Below are positions 22,351-29,428 of a DNA stretch of 31,779 bases, in pieces. Below the pieces are notes generated by a model. That model was not told the DNA's origin. It was given only the letters and a program-made list of their open reading frames with translations, and did no database searches. Position 1 is the stretch's first letter; each line of letters begins with the position of its first letter. The position numbers were made by a program, and so were the translations under genes. This DNA is from a virus, in the IMG/VR virus record IMGVR_UViG_3300023175_003986, positions 1-31,779 of that record; one strand, given 5' to 3'.

Positions 22351-22689
22351 ATGGTACTGTATCTACATAAAGTAGCAAGACTACTTGGACTGAAACCCAA
22401 AGAACTAAAACATCATATTCGGTTGGGCAATTTGCATCTCAATGATGCTGGCTATGTTGACTGTGATGAAATCAAAATACTCTATCCCAAGGAATGGGAA
22501 CGTGCTACACGGAACAAGCAGATAGAATATCTTGAAGCAGTCAAGGACACTTGTCATAACTGGAAGAATGGTCGCAAGGAAAAGATGGCACAGGAAGATC
22601 GTGCCAAACTTGTAAATACAATTCGCAGTCTTGAAGCAGAAAACTATATGCTTCGTCAGAGGATTATCGAATTGGAAAAACAACGTTGA
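22351..22689 (+). CDS. Helix-turn-helix plus coiled-coil protein of unlike base composition
   Basis: 112 residues. The first 45 residues (YLHKVARLLGLKPKELKHHI, then GYVDCDEIKILYP) look like a MerR/excisionase-type winged helix: an HTH followed by a short wing. The last 35 (LVNTIRSLEAENYMLRQRII) form a clear coiled coil, as in dimerising regulators. The DNA is visibly richer in G+C than its neighbours and uses AAG, CTG and CCC more, suggesting separate origin. GTGAGG precedes the start. It may be a phage transcription regulator; DNA target unknown. Confidence 0.65.
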   Translation: MVLYLHKVARLLGLKPKELKHHIRLGNLHLNDAGYVDCDEIKILYPKEWERATRNKQIEYLEAVKDTCHNWKNGRKEKMAQEDRAKLVNTIRSLEAENYMLRQRIIELEKQR

Positions 22690-22696
22690 GAACCTT

Positions 22697-23131
22697 ATGG
22701 TAAAAACCATAAAAGAAATAGACTTTGAAACAATTAAAAATTATTGGATTGAAGTAGATCATTTTAAAGATCCAAAGAAAAATATAGTAGAAGTTGTTAA
22801 GCATTTAGGACCGCATACAACAATTTACCACGATCCTAGGCGCATTTCTTATGGATTGTATGACAGTGATAAGTTAATAGGTGCTACACAATTAATACAG
22901 TGGGATGAAAATAGAGTAAGATATAGAACTCTTAATATACGTAAAGAATATAGAGGTAAAGATCTTGGATGGTTTTTATTATCAAATTCATATGAACGTG
23001 ATTGGAAAAACTACGGAAAATTATTTGGTTGGATAAGAGATTCACATTACAACTGGGCTAAAGCGCATGGTTTTGTACAAATAGATAATAAGTGGACGAA
23101 TGATCATATAGCGATGGAAAGGAAAATGTAA
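22697..23131 (+). CDS. GNAT-family acetyltransferase
   Basis: 144 residues from ATG 22697; the open frame extends back to 22631 but that part lies inside the previous gene. RYRTLNIRKEYRGKDLGWFL holds the acetyl-CoA motif A (R/K-x-x-G-x-G/D-x-G-like: EYRGKDLGWFLL), and WIRDSHYNWAKAHGFVQIDN is the usual motif B strand and helix (N..a..y..lGF). The acceptor may be a small molecule or host protein. The stop overlaps the next ATG by one base (TAATG). Confidence 0.78.
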   Translation: MVKTIKEIDFETIKNYWIEVDHFKDPKKNIVEVVKHLGPHTTIYHDPRRISYGLYDSDKLIGATQLIQWDENRVRYRTLNIRKEYRGKDLGWFLLSNSYERDWKNYGKLFGWIRDSHYNWAKAHGFVQIDNKWTNDHIAMERKM

Positions 23132-23304
23132 TGATAAAAAAAAGAAAAATATTTAGATGGTTAATAGATACTTTTGATAGCATCAATTTTTGGTTTGAAG
23201 ATACTTTTAATCTCAATCCAAAACGTACATTATTAGAAAGAAAACAAGATCTAGTAACATTAAAAGAACTTGATAAAACAATTGGAAAAAGTTTAGATTT
23301 ATGA
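23131..23304 (+). CDS. Small hypothetical protein, 57 residues
   Basis: MIKKRKIFRWLIDTFDSINF, then ...NPKRTLLERKQDLVTLKELD. Basic N terminus with aromatic residues and a helical C-terminal half. It starts at the previous stop and overlaps the nuclease gene by 4 bp (ATGA), with AAAGGAAAA as ribosome site. Function unknown. Confidence 0.6.
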   Translation: MIKKRKIFRWLIDTFDSINFWFEDTFNLNPKRTLLERKQDLVTLKELDKTIGKSLDL

Positions 23305-23972
23305 CATTTAATCACGCAGATCACGGGATTACTCTCCCGTCATTAACACGTAAAACAACCGAGAGTGGAAGAAAATACTTTACACCAGAAGGAAATGCAT
23401 ATCCTTCTATTACAACAGTATTATCAATTATTGGTAAAGAAAAAATCATAGAATGGAGGAAACGAGTAGGTGAAGCAGAAGCTGATAAGATTTCACAACA
23501 AGCAGCGACTAGAGGAACAGCAGTCCATAAGCTCGCAGAAGACTACCTCAATAATATTGAAAATTGGCAAGGTGACCAGATGCCAGCTAATCTCTTTACC
23601 TTTAATCAAATCAAATCCGTTCTTGATAAAAGAGTAAATAATATTTGGATGCAAGAAAGTTTTTTATATAGTGATAAATTAAAATGTGCCGGTCAAGTTG
23701 ACTGTATCGCAGAATTTGACGGAGAACTTTCTATTATAGATTTTAAAACATCTAGAAAGCCAAAGAAATTAGAATGGATTACAAACTATTTTATTCAAGT
23801 TTCTTTTTATGCTGCAGCATTTTTAGAACGCACGGGCATTCCTATCAAACAAGGTGTAATTTTAATTGCTGTAGATGATAATGAACCGCAAGTATTTAAA
23901 ATTAACACATACGATTATTTAGAACATTTCCTTTCTGTAAGAAAAAAATACAAAGAAATGTACGAAAAATAG
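23301..23972 (+). CDS. PD-(D/E)XK exonuclease-like protein (RecB/Cas4-like fold)
   Basis: 223 residues. SITTVLSIIGKEKIIEWRKR, then RGTAVHKLAEDYL (His76 metal ligand), CAGQVDCIAEFDGELSIIDF with Asp134 and the IIDFKTSRKPKK motif (Asp147-Phe-Lys149), and QVSFYAAAFLER with Gln166 (Q-x3-Y). This is the order of the PDDEXK_1 exonucleases found in T4-like marine phages. It probably degrades DNA ends during host DNA breakdown or recombination. It ends at the start of promoter P7 (TAG directly before TTGACA). Confidence 0.85.
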   Translation: MTFNHADHGITLPSLTRKTTESGRKYFTPEGNAYPSITTVLSIIGKEKIIEWRKRVGEAEADKISQQAATRGTAVHKLAEDYLNNIENWQGDQMPANLFTFNQIKSVLDKRVNNIWMQESFLYSDKLKCAGQVDCIAEFDGELSIIDFKTSRKPKKLEWITNYFIQVSFYAAAFLERTGIPIKQGVILIAVDDNEPQVFKINTYDYLEHFLSVRKKYKEMYEK

Positions 23973-24001
23973 TTGACATCTTTTTGAAACTATTATATAA
24001 T
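23973..24001 (+). promoter_or_regulatory. Sigma70-type early promoter P7
   Basis: TTGACA at 23973-23978, 17-bp spacer, TATAAT at 23996-24001. The stop TAG of the nuclease gene is immediately upstream. Drives the gene at 24031, which has the leader AAAAGGTGCTAAATG shared with the 25558 gene. Confidence 0.88.
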
Positions 24002-24030
24002 AATATTATAAAAATTAAAAAAGGTGCTAA

Positions 24031-24267
24031 ATGGAAACACTAAATCCAACAATTAAAAATAAAATTTGGAATAAACAATTTGATGAAAGTTGTTATGGTT
24101 ATGTAATACATCATACTATTCATAACGCAAAAGGAAATGGATTTTATACTTATGATGTTTTTTGTAAAGCAGGTGGGCCAAATCCTGTCGCGCATGGTTG
24201 GGCAATGGATGAAAAACAATGCATTGAAAAAGCTAAGCAAGGATATAAATTATATGGTGTTCATTAA
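24031..24267 (+). CDS. Small early protein, 78 residues
   Basis: METLNPTIKNKIWNKQFDES then SCYGYVIHHTIHNAKGNGFY and WAMDEKQCIEKAKQGYKLYG. Mixed alpha/beta with several His and Cys residues but no clear metal motif. First gene of P7. Family not recognised. Confidence 0.62.
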   Translation: METLNPTIKNKIWNKQFDESCYGYVIHHTIHNAKGNGFYTYDVFCKAGGPNPVAHGWAMDEKQCIEKAKQGYKLYGVH

Positions 24268-24447
24268 ATGAAAAAATTTTGGTGGAGAATTCGTGTTACA
24301 TTTTCTATAGTATGGATTTTTCGTTCTCATAGAGGTCTCAATTTTAATCTTGGATGGAGAGTATCTGAAAAACTGTGGAGAAAAGCAAGACATAAAACTC
24401 CGTGGGATGCTGCAATTGATGAGATTACTAATTGGTACTGCGACTAA
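24268..24447 (+). CDS. Small basic aromatic protein, 59 residues
   Basis: Reads MKKFWWRIRVTFSIVWIFRS then ...LNFNLGWRVSEKLWRKARHK, ending WYCD. The ATG immediately follows the previous stop. It is rich in Trp and Arg and could lie on a membrane surface or bind nucleic acid. Unknown function; similar in style to the 3882 protein. Confidence 0.6.
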   Translation: MKKFWWRIRVTFSIVWIFRSHRGLNFNLGWRVSEKLWRKARHKTPWDAAIDEITNWYCD

Positions 24448-24469
24448 GGAAAAATGATAAATACTGTTT

Positions 24470-24772
24470 ATGGATGAAGATAAAAAGAAAGCTAAAAAAT
24501 TTTTTGTAAATCAAAATTTCAAACATTTGCCTTCATATTATATTGCAGGTATTTACGCTCCCAAACGTAACGCGTGGGTAGGAGACTTTATTGCTTCTGT
24601 AGAAGAGCTTTATGACTTTGGTTCTAGACCAGGATTAGATGAGGCTAGATTTCAAGCAGTTAATAGAATGATCGAAACCCAACAGATTTATGAAGAGTGG
24701 TGGTATGATACTTTAGAAACTGTTAAAATTATGGATGAAATGAAGAAAAACCAAGAAGAGAACGACGACTAA
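24470..24772 (+). CDS. Hypothetical protein, 100 residues
   Basis: MDEDKKKAKKFFVNQNFKHL, then YYIAGIYAPKRNAWVGDFIA and a helical acidic C terminus. It has no evident motif. The start lacks a strong Shine-Dalgarno; TAAGGAAAAATG lies 20 bp upstream. It is spaced 6 bp from the oxygenase gene. Confidence 0.6.
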   Translation: MDEDKKKAKKFFVNQNFKHLPSYYIAGIYAPKRNAWVGDFIASVEELYDFGSRPGLDEARFQAVNRMIETQQIYEEWWYDTLETVKIMDEMKKNQEENDD

Positions 24773-24778
24773 TTTATA

Positions 24779-25360
24779 ATGACAATGAATAAGGAACTTT
24801 GGTTCCCACAAATAATATGGGATGATGTAACTCATTTTGCAGATAATGATGCAATAAAAGAATGGGCTTATGAAAAACAAAAAAGAGATCATGGCCGTGA
24901 AATTAGTAATTGTGGCGGATGGCAAAGTCCTGATATAATTTTTGGTGAGTGTCAAGCTATTGATAATCTTATTGAATACTTAGATGTGCAAGTAAATATT
25001 TGCGCAGCTGAAGTAGGATTACAACAACTTAAACTAGGAAACATTTGGATTAATATAAATCCGCCTGGCGCATATAATTTATTGCATATGCATCAAGGCA
25101 GTGTACTAAGTGGGTGCTATTATGTAGATGCTAGTTCAGAACAAGGAGATATTTTCTTCCAGCGTAATGATGGAGCAGAATATCATTTACCAGATAGTTG
25201 GCCATTAACACAGTTCACAGCATCAAGAACTAGTTATAATGTAGAAACCGGTGCTCTTTATATTTTTCCTTCTTGGCTTAATCATTACGTAGAATCAAAT
25301 AGAACAGATAAAGATAGAATTTCAATAGCATTTAATTATGGAGAAAAAAATGATGATTGA
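24779..25360 (+). CDS. 2-oxoglutarate/Fe(II)-dependent oxygenase (TIGR02466 type)
   Basis: 193 residues. WININPPGAYNLLHMHQGSV followed by LSGCYYV gives the first metal ligands (HMH at 103-105), GALYIFPSWLNHYVESN gives the second His (169), and DKDRISIAFN gives the Arg (180) for 2-oxoglutarate. This order matches the TIGR02466 family seen in cyanophages. Such enzymes hydroxylate proteins or small molecules; the substrate is unknown. ATG at 24779 and 24785 are both possible. It overlaps the next small gene by 11 bp. Confidence 0.85.
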   Translation: MTMNKELWFPQIIWDDVTHFADNDAIKEWAYEKQKRDHGREISNCGGWQSPDIIFGECQAIDNLIEYLDVQVNICAAEVGLQQLKLGNIWININPPGAYNLLHMHQGSVLSGCYYVDASSEQGDIFFQRNDGAEYHLPDSWPLTQFTASRTSYNVETGALYIFPSWLNHYVESNRTDKDRISIAFNYGEKNDD

Positions 25361-25505
25361 TTTAAATAAACGATACGGAGCTACAACATCTTATCTTAAA
25401 GAAGAAGATGAGCGACCTTTAATTTTTGAGCGGGTTGGTGACACGGTTTACGCACGTTATTTTGGAGATAAACCTGAAACTCGTTGGGTATATAAAAAAG
25501 GTTGA
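25350..25505 (+). CDS. Small hypothetical protein, 51 residues
   Basis: MMIDLNKRYGATTSYLKEED, then RPLIFERVGDTVYARYFGDK and a basic end. Compact beta-like sequence, possibly an SH3-like barrel. The TGA stop falls inside the TTGACA of promoter P8. No family recognised. Confidence 0.55.
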   Translation: MMIDLNKRYGATTSYLKEEDERPLIFERVGDTVYARYFGDKPETRWVYKKG

Positions 25506-25530
25506 CATCTTCTTAAAACTATGTTATAAT
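25502..25530 (+). promoter_or_regulatory. Sigma70-type early promoter P8
   Basis: TTGACA at 25502-25507, 17-bp spacer, TATAAT at 25525-25530. The stop TGA of the previous gene is within the -35 box. Drives the 25558 gene. Confidence 0.88.
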
Positions 25531-25557
25531 AGTACTATAAAAATAAAAAGGTGCTAA

Positions 25558-26019
25558 ATGAGTTTAATGTATACTGAAGAATCTAAACAAGATTCTATCG
25601 ATCAAGTTAATTTTATTGTCAGCAAATTAGTTAAATACCCAAAAAATACTGCTGGCTATAAATTTCATCGTAGACTTCTTGATAGAGCAATACGTTATTA
25701 TTGCGATTATATTCCTATTCCTTTTATATCAGTTGCTGCTAAAAATAAAACTGATGTAAATCTTTTTGATTATGTTTATCATCAACAATATAAATTTGAT
25801 GATGGGCGTAAAGTTTTTATACAAGAACACAAATATCCAATCAGTGATATGATTGAAGATATGTTAAAAAGTCCAGAAAAAGCTGGTGATATTTTACAAC
25901 AAGTAGAATTTGGTTGGATATTAAAAGAAGAAGATAAACTTTTACCAAAAAATAAACGCGGTGATCATGATAAAATATACAAAGAAGCTGGTATTGAATT
26001 GATAAGGAATAATCTATGA
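25558..26019 (+). CDS. Early protein of unknown function (153 residues)
   Basis: Helical N terminus (DSIDQVNFIVSKLVKYPKNT), a basic RRLLDRAIRYYCDYIPIPFI segment and a charged middle. Overlaps the next gene by 4 bp (ATGA). First gene after P8, with the AAAAGGTGCTAAATG leader also found at the 24031 gene. No family recognised. Confidence 0.62.
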   Translation: MSLMYTEESKQDSIDQVNFIVSKLVKYPKNTAGYKFHRRLLDRAIRYYCDYIPIPFISVAAKNKTDVNLFDYVYHQQYKFDDGRKVFIQEHKYPISDMIEDMLKSPEKAGDILQQVEFGWILKEEDKLLPKNKRGDHDKIYKEAGIELIRNNL

Positions 26020-26585
26020 ATATGTTTGTTTTACATTCTGATCCTATTATTGCTGCTCGTATGGTATGCGATAAACATTGTCCAAAAATGATTGTAGAAT
26101 CAGGCCAAATGTTATCAACAGCTCATCGTATGATTGATGGTTATATTGAAAAACGTCCATCTAAATCTGGCTTACGATTAATAAATTATTGGGTACATCC
26201 TGATAAAGAATTAGAAGATATTTTATATAGAGCAGTACATCATAATCATCCTTGTACTATTTGGACTCGTGAATCTAAAGAAAATTATCAATGGCATTAT
26301 GAGCACTTTATTGGCTTATGTGATGAATTTGAAAAGCGTTTTGGTAAGGTCCACGCTACCCGCCAGAAGCTCGAGGATCCTCTTAGAGAGGCTCCATCGA
26401 ATATGTTAAATAGCAATATTACTACTTTCCCACAAGCCATGAAAAAGTATCCAGAGTGCATGGTAGAGGGAGATCCAGTACAAGCTTACCGTAATTATTA
26501 TCACTACTCCAAACCTTTTGCTAAATGGGAAAAAGGCACACCAGCGCCTGATTGGTGGGAAGGTTATAAAGGCATAGCAGCTTAA
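26016..26585 (+). CDS. Conserved-looking protein with His/Cys-rich N terminus (189 residues)
   Basis: FVLHSDPIIAARMVCDKHCP, KMIVESGQMLSTAHRMIDGY, HHNHPCTIWTRESKENYQWH and a C-terminal AYRNYYHYSKPFAKWEKGTP form a pattern I recall from T4-like cyanophages and some bacteria as a conserved protein of unknown function. Several Cys, His and Trp residues are arranged like a metal or nucleic-acid site, but no known catalytic motif fits. The 3' part (26340-26400) is locally richer in G+C. Confidence 0.7.
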   Translation: MNMFVLHSDPIIAARMVCDKHCPKMIVESGQMLSTAHRMIDGYIEKRPSKSGLRLINYWVHPDKELEDILYRAVHHNHPCTIWTRESKENYQWHYEHFIGLCDEFEKRFGKVHATRQKLEDPLREAPSNMLNSNITTFPQAMKKYPECMVEGDPVQAYRNYYHYSKPFAKWEKGTPAPDWWEGYKGIAA

Positions 26586-26586
26586 T

Positions 26587-26594
26587 TATAAATA
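26587..26594 (+). promoter_or_regulatory. T4-type late promoter (TATAAATA)
   Basis: Exact TATAAATA just after the previous stop and 33 bp before the ATG at 26627, with a good AGGAG between. Well placed for late expression of the 26627 gene. Confidence 0.7.
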
Positions 26595-26626
26595 AATTTA
26601 ACGTATTTGATTAACTAGGAGTAGTA

Positions 26627-26983
26627 ATGCGAGTACAAAGTCCCAAAGGAAAAAATACCAGATGGATTATCGTAGATCCTGAAGAAGGTATATTTTTAGG
26701 TACTAAATCGGAAAATTATGATAGTAAAGGCTCTGGTATTATAGCCTTATTTTCTGCTGAAAATATCTTTGATATTACTAAAGCTGTTTCTTTTGAATCT
26801 GAAAAAGAAGCAAAAAATTATATGAAACATCATATTACTTTTATGTGCCCAGCTGCATATACAGTACCAGTAAAATCTAACGAGGAATTCGTAGATGTCG
26901 TCGATCTAATTAAATCAGGATATGGCACGCACGCCCTTGATATGATGGACGCTTTACCTATGAAAAGCCTATCTGTACATTAA
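26627..26983 (+). CDS. Probable late protein, unknown function (118 residues)
   Basis: MRVQSPKGKNTRWIIVDPEE, then IIALFSAENIFDITKAVSFE and a C-terminal DLIKSGYGTHALDMMDALPM. Mixed alpha/beta with no motif. It is the only gene of the block behind a late-type promoter and is followed by P9, so it sits alone in its unit. Possibly structural, from promoter type alone. Confidence 0.65.
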   Translation: MRVQSPKGKNTRWIIVDPEEGIFLGTKSENYDSKGSGIIALFSAENIFDITKAVSFESEKEAKNYMKHHITFMCPAAYTVPVKSNEEFVDVVDLIKSGYGTHALDMMDALPMKSLSVH

Positions 26984-27006
26984 TTTTTAAAAAAATTTAA
27001 AAATAA

Positions 27007-27089
27007 TTCTAAGTTATTGATTATTAACATCTTTTTATTTGAAAAAAAGTGAAAAAAGGGTTGACATCTTCTTGAAACTAGTGTATAAT
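27007..27089 (+). promoter_or_regulatory. Sigma70-type early promoter P9 with upstream element
   Basis: TTGACA at 27061-27066, 17-bp spacer, TATAAT at 27084-27089; core matches P5. TTCTAAGnnATTGATT begins at 27007, exactly 54 bp before the -35, as at P5. The 26984-27060 stretch is A/T-rich and holds no gene. Confidence 0.88.
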
Positions 27090-27121
27090 ATAACTATAAA
27101 ATAAAAAAAGAAGGTGCAAAT

Positions 27122-27463
27122 ATGAATAAACAATTTACAAGATCACAATTCACTATTAAAGAAATTGCTCAAGGTTCAGCTCATATTTGGTGGAATATCG
27201 AAGGTTTTTGGACTGACGATACTATCACTTTACATATTGAAAGACACAATGGCAAATGGACTTTTGATTTAGGTTCAAGTTCAGGTGGTCATGAAAAAGG
27301 TTTTGATCCAGTTGTTAGAGCTCGTAACTTTGCGGCTGCTATGGCTGATGCTGCTGATACTATCGAATTTCTTAAATCAGTTGAAGATCAATTAGAAATT
27401 GGTTTCAAAGAACATCAAGAAAAAGTATCAAAAGAATTTATGAAACAATTTGCAGGAGCGTAA
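27122..27463 (+). CDS. Early protein, unknown function (113 residues)
   Basis: MNKQFTRSQFTIKEIAQGSA, a beta-rich middle (IERHNGKWTFDLGSSSGGHE) and a helical C terminus (FLKSVEDQLEIGFKEHQEKV). First gene after P9 with AAGGTGCAAAT as weak ribosome site. No family recognised. Confidence 0.65.
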   Translation: MNKQFTRSQFTIKEIAQGSAHIWWNIEGFWTDDTITLHIERHNGKWTFDLGSSSGGHEKGFDPVVRARNFAAAMADAADTIEFLKSVEDQLEIGFKEHQEKVSKEFMKQFAGA

Positions 27464-27464
27464 T

Positions 27465-27692
27465 ATGGAATTAGTTGGAATGAAATTTAATATGCCAGTA
27501 TTTAATATTAAAACAGGTGAGTTTGATCTTACTGAAACTAAAGTTACTGGATGGTGCGATGGTTCAGATCTTACAGGAGATATTTTAACTATTGAACAAA
27601 ATGGCGAAAGCAAAGATGTTGTAAGTGAAAAATTTATTAACAGCATAATTAAAGCTTGTGAAATGTTTGGCGAAAAAGAGGTGATATTATAA
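27465..27692 (+). CDS. Small beta-rich protein, 75 residues
   Basis: Start at ATG 27465 after GCAGGAGCG; an in-frame TTG at 27450 is inside the previous gene. MELVGMKFNMPVFNIKTGEF, then VTGWCDGSDLTGDILTIEQN. It overlaps the next gene by one base (TAATGG). Unknown function. Confidence 0.6.
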   Translation: MELVGMKFNMPVFNIKTGEFDLTETKVTGWCDGSDLTGDILTIEQNGESKDVVSEKFINSIIKACEMFGEKEVIL

Positions 27693-28039
27693 TGGGTACA
27701 CGATCAGCAATTGCAAATTTAAATGAAGATGGAACTGTTACTTCTACTTACTGTCATTATGACGGATATTTAGAGCATAACGGAGAGATTTTAAAAACTT
27801 ATTATAATACTCCAGACAAAGCAGAAGCTGTTGCTAACTCTGGATATATTTCTGCTTTAACAAAAGATTTAAGAGAAAGTATTAATAGATCTGTGCATCG
27901 TGAAGAGCCAGATATGTTTAAAACTGAAGAAGAATTTTGGAAGTCTGCTATGTACTATGGAGCAGAGTTTCTTTATCTATATGACGGAGAAGGTTGGAAG
28001 TATTTCGATCGTTATGGTGATAAAAGAGGATATGTTTAA
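27692..28039 (+). CDS. Conserved-looking phage protein of the MGTRSAI type, unknown function
   Basis: 115 residues. MGTRSAIANLNEDGTVTSTY and CHYDGYLEHNGEILKTYYNT are phrases I recall from proteins in many phages and plasmids, with no experimental role known to me. The C terminus has FLYLYDGEGWKYFDRYG. It ends 8 bp before promoter P10. Confidence 0.75.
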   Translation: MGTRSAIANLNEDGTVTSTYCHYDGYLEHNGEILKTYYNTPDKAEAVANSGYISALTKDLRESINRSVHREEPDMFKTEEEFWKSAMYYGAEFLYLYDGEGWKYFDRYGDKRGYV

Positions 28040-28047
28040 AAAAACAG

Positions 28048-28076
28048 TTGACATATCTTTTAAAATGATGTATAAT
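28048..28076 (+). promoter_or_regulatory. Sigma70-type early promoter P10
   Basis: TTGACA at 28048-28053, 17-bp spacer, TATAAT at 28071-28076. It precedes the DUF932 gene at 28109 by about 30 bp with AAAGGAAAAAAA as ribosome site. Confidence 0.88.
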
Positions 28077-28108
28077 AATATAGTAAGTTAAATAAAAAAG
28101 GAAAAAAA

Positions 28109-29065
28109 ATGGCACATGAACTTGAATTTGTAGATGGCGTTGCTCAAATGGCTTACCGTGAATCTAAGGGTAAACCTTGGCATGGATATGGTACTCCAGT
28201 TAGTGACGATATGACTCCTGAAGAAATGATGATTACTGCAGGACTTGATTGGGAAGTATCAAAAGTTGATACATTCTATACACATAATAATAAAGAACTA
28301 CCAACTGGCCAACAAGCGCTAGTTCGTTCTACTGATGGAAAAATTCTAACTAACGTTGGTAAAGGTTGGAACCCTGTCCAAAATGCAGAGGCTTTCGATT
28401 TCTTTAAAGAATTTGTTAGCTCTGGCGATATGATTATGGATACTGCCGGTTCACTTAAAGGTGGACAAATCGTATGGGCTCTTGCTGATGTTAAAGATGG
28501 TTTCTCACTATTTAATGGTGATGAAGTAAAAGGATATCTGCTATTCTCGAATCCACATCAATATGGAAAGTCTGTTGATATTAAGTTTGTAATGGAACGT
28601 GTTGTTTGTAATAATACACTTGCTGTTGCACTTACTGAAAAAGGACAGCCTTCAATTCGATTGAATCACAGAAATGAGTTTAACCCTGAAAAGGTTAAAG
28701 AGGTTCTGGGTCTCTCTCACAATAGAGTCCAGAAATTCAAAGAAGCAGCCGAGTTCCTCGGTTCTAAACGCTACGACGCCGCTAGCTTAGAGCGCTTCTT
28801 TGGTCAGGTCTTTGGCGAAAGTACTCGCGAAGATCGTATTCTATCTCCCACTGCTGAACTAGCAATGGCGAGAGTTGAGGATCAGCCGGGCGACAATTTC
28901 CGTCCCGGCACCTGGTGGAATGCCTATAACGCGGTTACCTATATGGCTGACCACGAACTAGGACGCTCGACTGATACTCGCATGACTTCTGCTTGGTTTG
29001 GTTCTAATGCTAAACGTAAAGTTGAAGCTCTAGATCTAGCTATTGAATTAGCGGAGGCAGCGTAA
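28109..29065 (+). CDS. DUF932 / phage-plasmid-like protein (TIGR03299 type)
   Basis: 318 residues. Opening KGKPWHGYGTPVSDDMTPEE, then VGKGWNPVQNAEAFDFFKEF, GGQIVWALADV, VMERVVCNNTLAVALTE and RLNHRNEF are the usual DUF932 signposts; the length also fits. The molecular role is not established. It has its own strong promoter P10, so it is likely made early. The last third (about 28700-28960) is visibly richer in G+C and uses more C-ending codons than the first part. Confidence 0.9.
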   Translation: MAHELEFVDGVAQMAYRESKGKPWHGYGTPVSDDMTPEEMMITAGLDWEVSKVDTFYTHNNKELPTGQQALVRSTDGKILTNVGKGWNPVQNAEAFDFFKEFVSSGDMIMDTAGSLKGGQIVWALADVKDGFSLFNGDEVKGYLLFSNPHQYGKSVDIKFVMERVVCNNTLAVALTEKGQPSIRLNHRNEFNPEKVKEVLGLSHNRVQKFKEAAEFLGSKRYDAASLERFFGQVFGESTREDRILSPTAELAMARVEDQPGDNFRPGTWWNAYNAVTYMADHELGRSTDTRMTSAWFGSNAKRKVEALDLAIELAEAA

Positions 29066-29073
29066 GCTGCCTC
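29054..29073 (+). other. Stem-loop with GTAA (GNRA) tetraloop over the DUF932 stop codon
   Basis: GAGGCAGC, loop GTAA, GCTGCCTC: eight perfect pairs, with the TAA stop in the loop and stem edge. No T-tract follows, so simple intrinsic termination is unlikely; it may stabilise or mark the RNA end. Confidence 0.7.
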
Positions 29074-29086
29074 ACTCAATATATTA

Positions 29087-29428
29087 ATGACTATTACAAC
29101 AGGAATTAATATCGCCAGTATGGCATTATATGTCGGTACTGGCGACTTTGAGTTTATGTTTGGTGCTTTAGGATTAGCATTTTGGCATATCTTTATACAT
29201 GTATTTGGAGTCGGATCATTATTAGGAACTGCAGATATTGCTGAATTCGCTAGTAATCCTAAGTTTGAAATTCTATCACAATTTACATCACAATTAACTA
29301 ATGGCGCAGTTGCATATATATTATATATGAATGAGTGGTATTTTTTAGCAGGCGGATTAGCATTGCATGCTGCAACATATACTATTTCTCTATTTGTTGG
29401 TTGGTTTTTTACAGAGGAAAGATATTAG
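29087..29428 (+). CDS. Small multi-span membrane protein
   Basis: 113 residues with about three hydrophobic helices: IASMALYVGTGDFEFMFGAL, FWHIFIHVFGVGSLL and FLAGGLALHAATYTISLFVG. Near-complete lack of charged residues between them. No Shine-Dalgarno is seen at its start, which follows the DUF932 stem-loop. Function unknown. Confidence 0.65.
   Translation: MTITTGINIASMALYVGTGDFEFMFGALGLAFWHIFIHVFGVGSLLGTADIAEFASNPKFEILSQFTSQLTNGAVAYILYMNEWYFLAGGLALHAATYTISLFVGWFFTEERY

Noticed and set aside
22631-22696. Upstream extension of the GNAT frame
   Set aside because: It overlaps the coiled-coil gene fully, and the GNAT domain starts after ATG 22697.
24456-24463. GATAAATA resembling a late promoter
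   Set aside because: One mismatch and only 7 bp before the ATG at 24470, too close for transcription of that start.
27020-27056. A/T-rich pairing (CTTTTT with AAAAAG) before P9
   Set aside because: No G/C in the stem; too weak to call a terminator.
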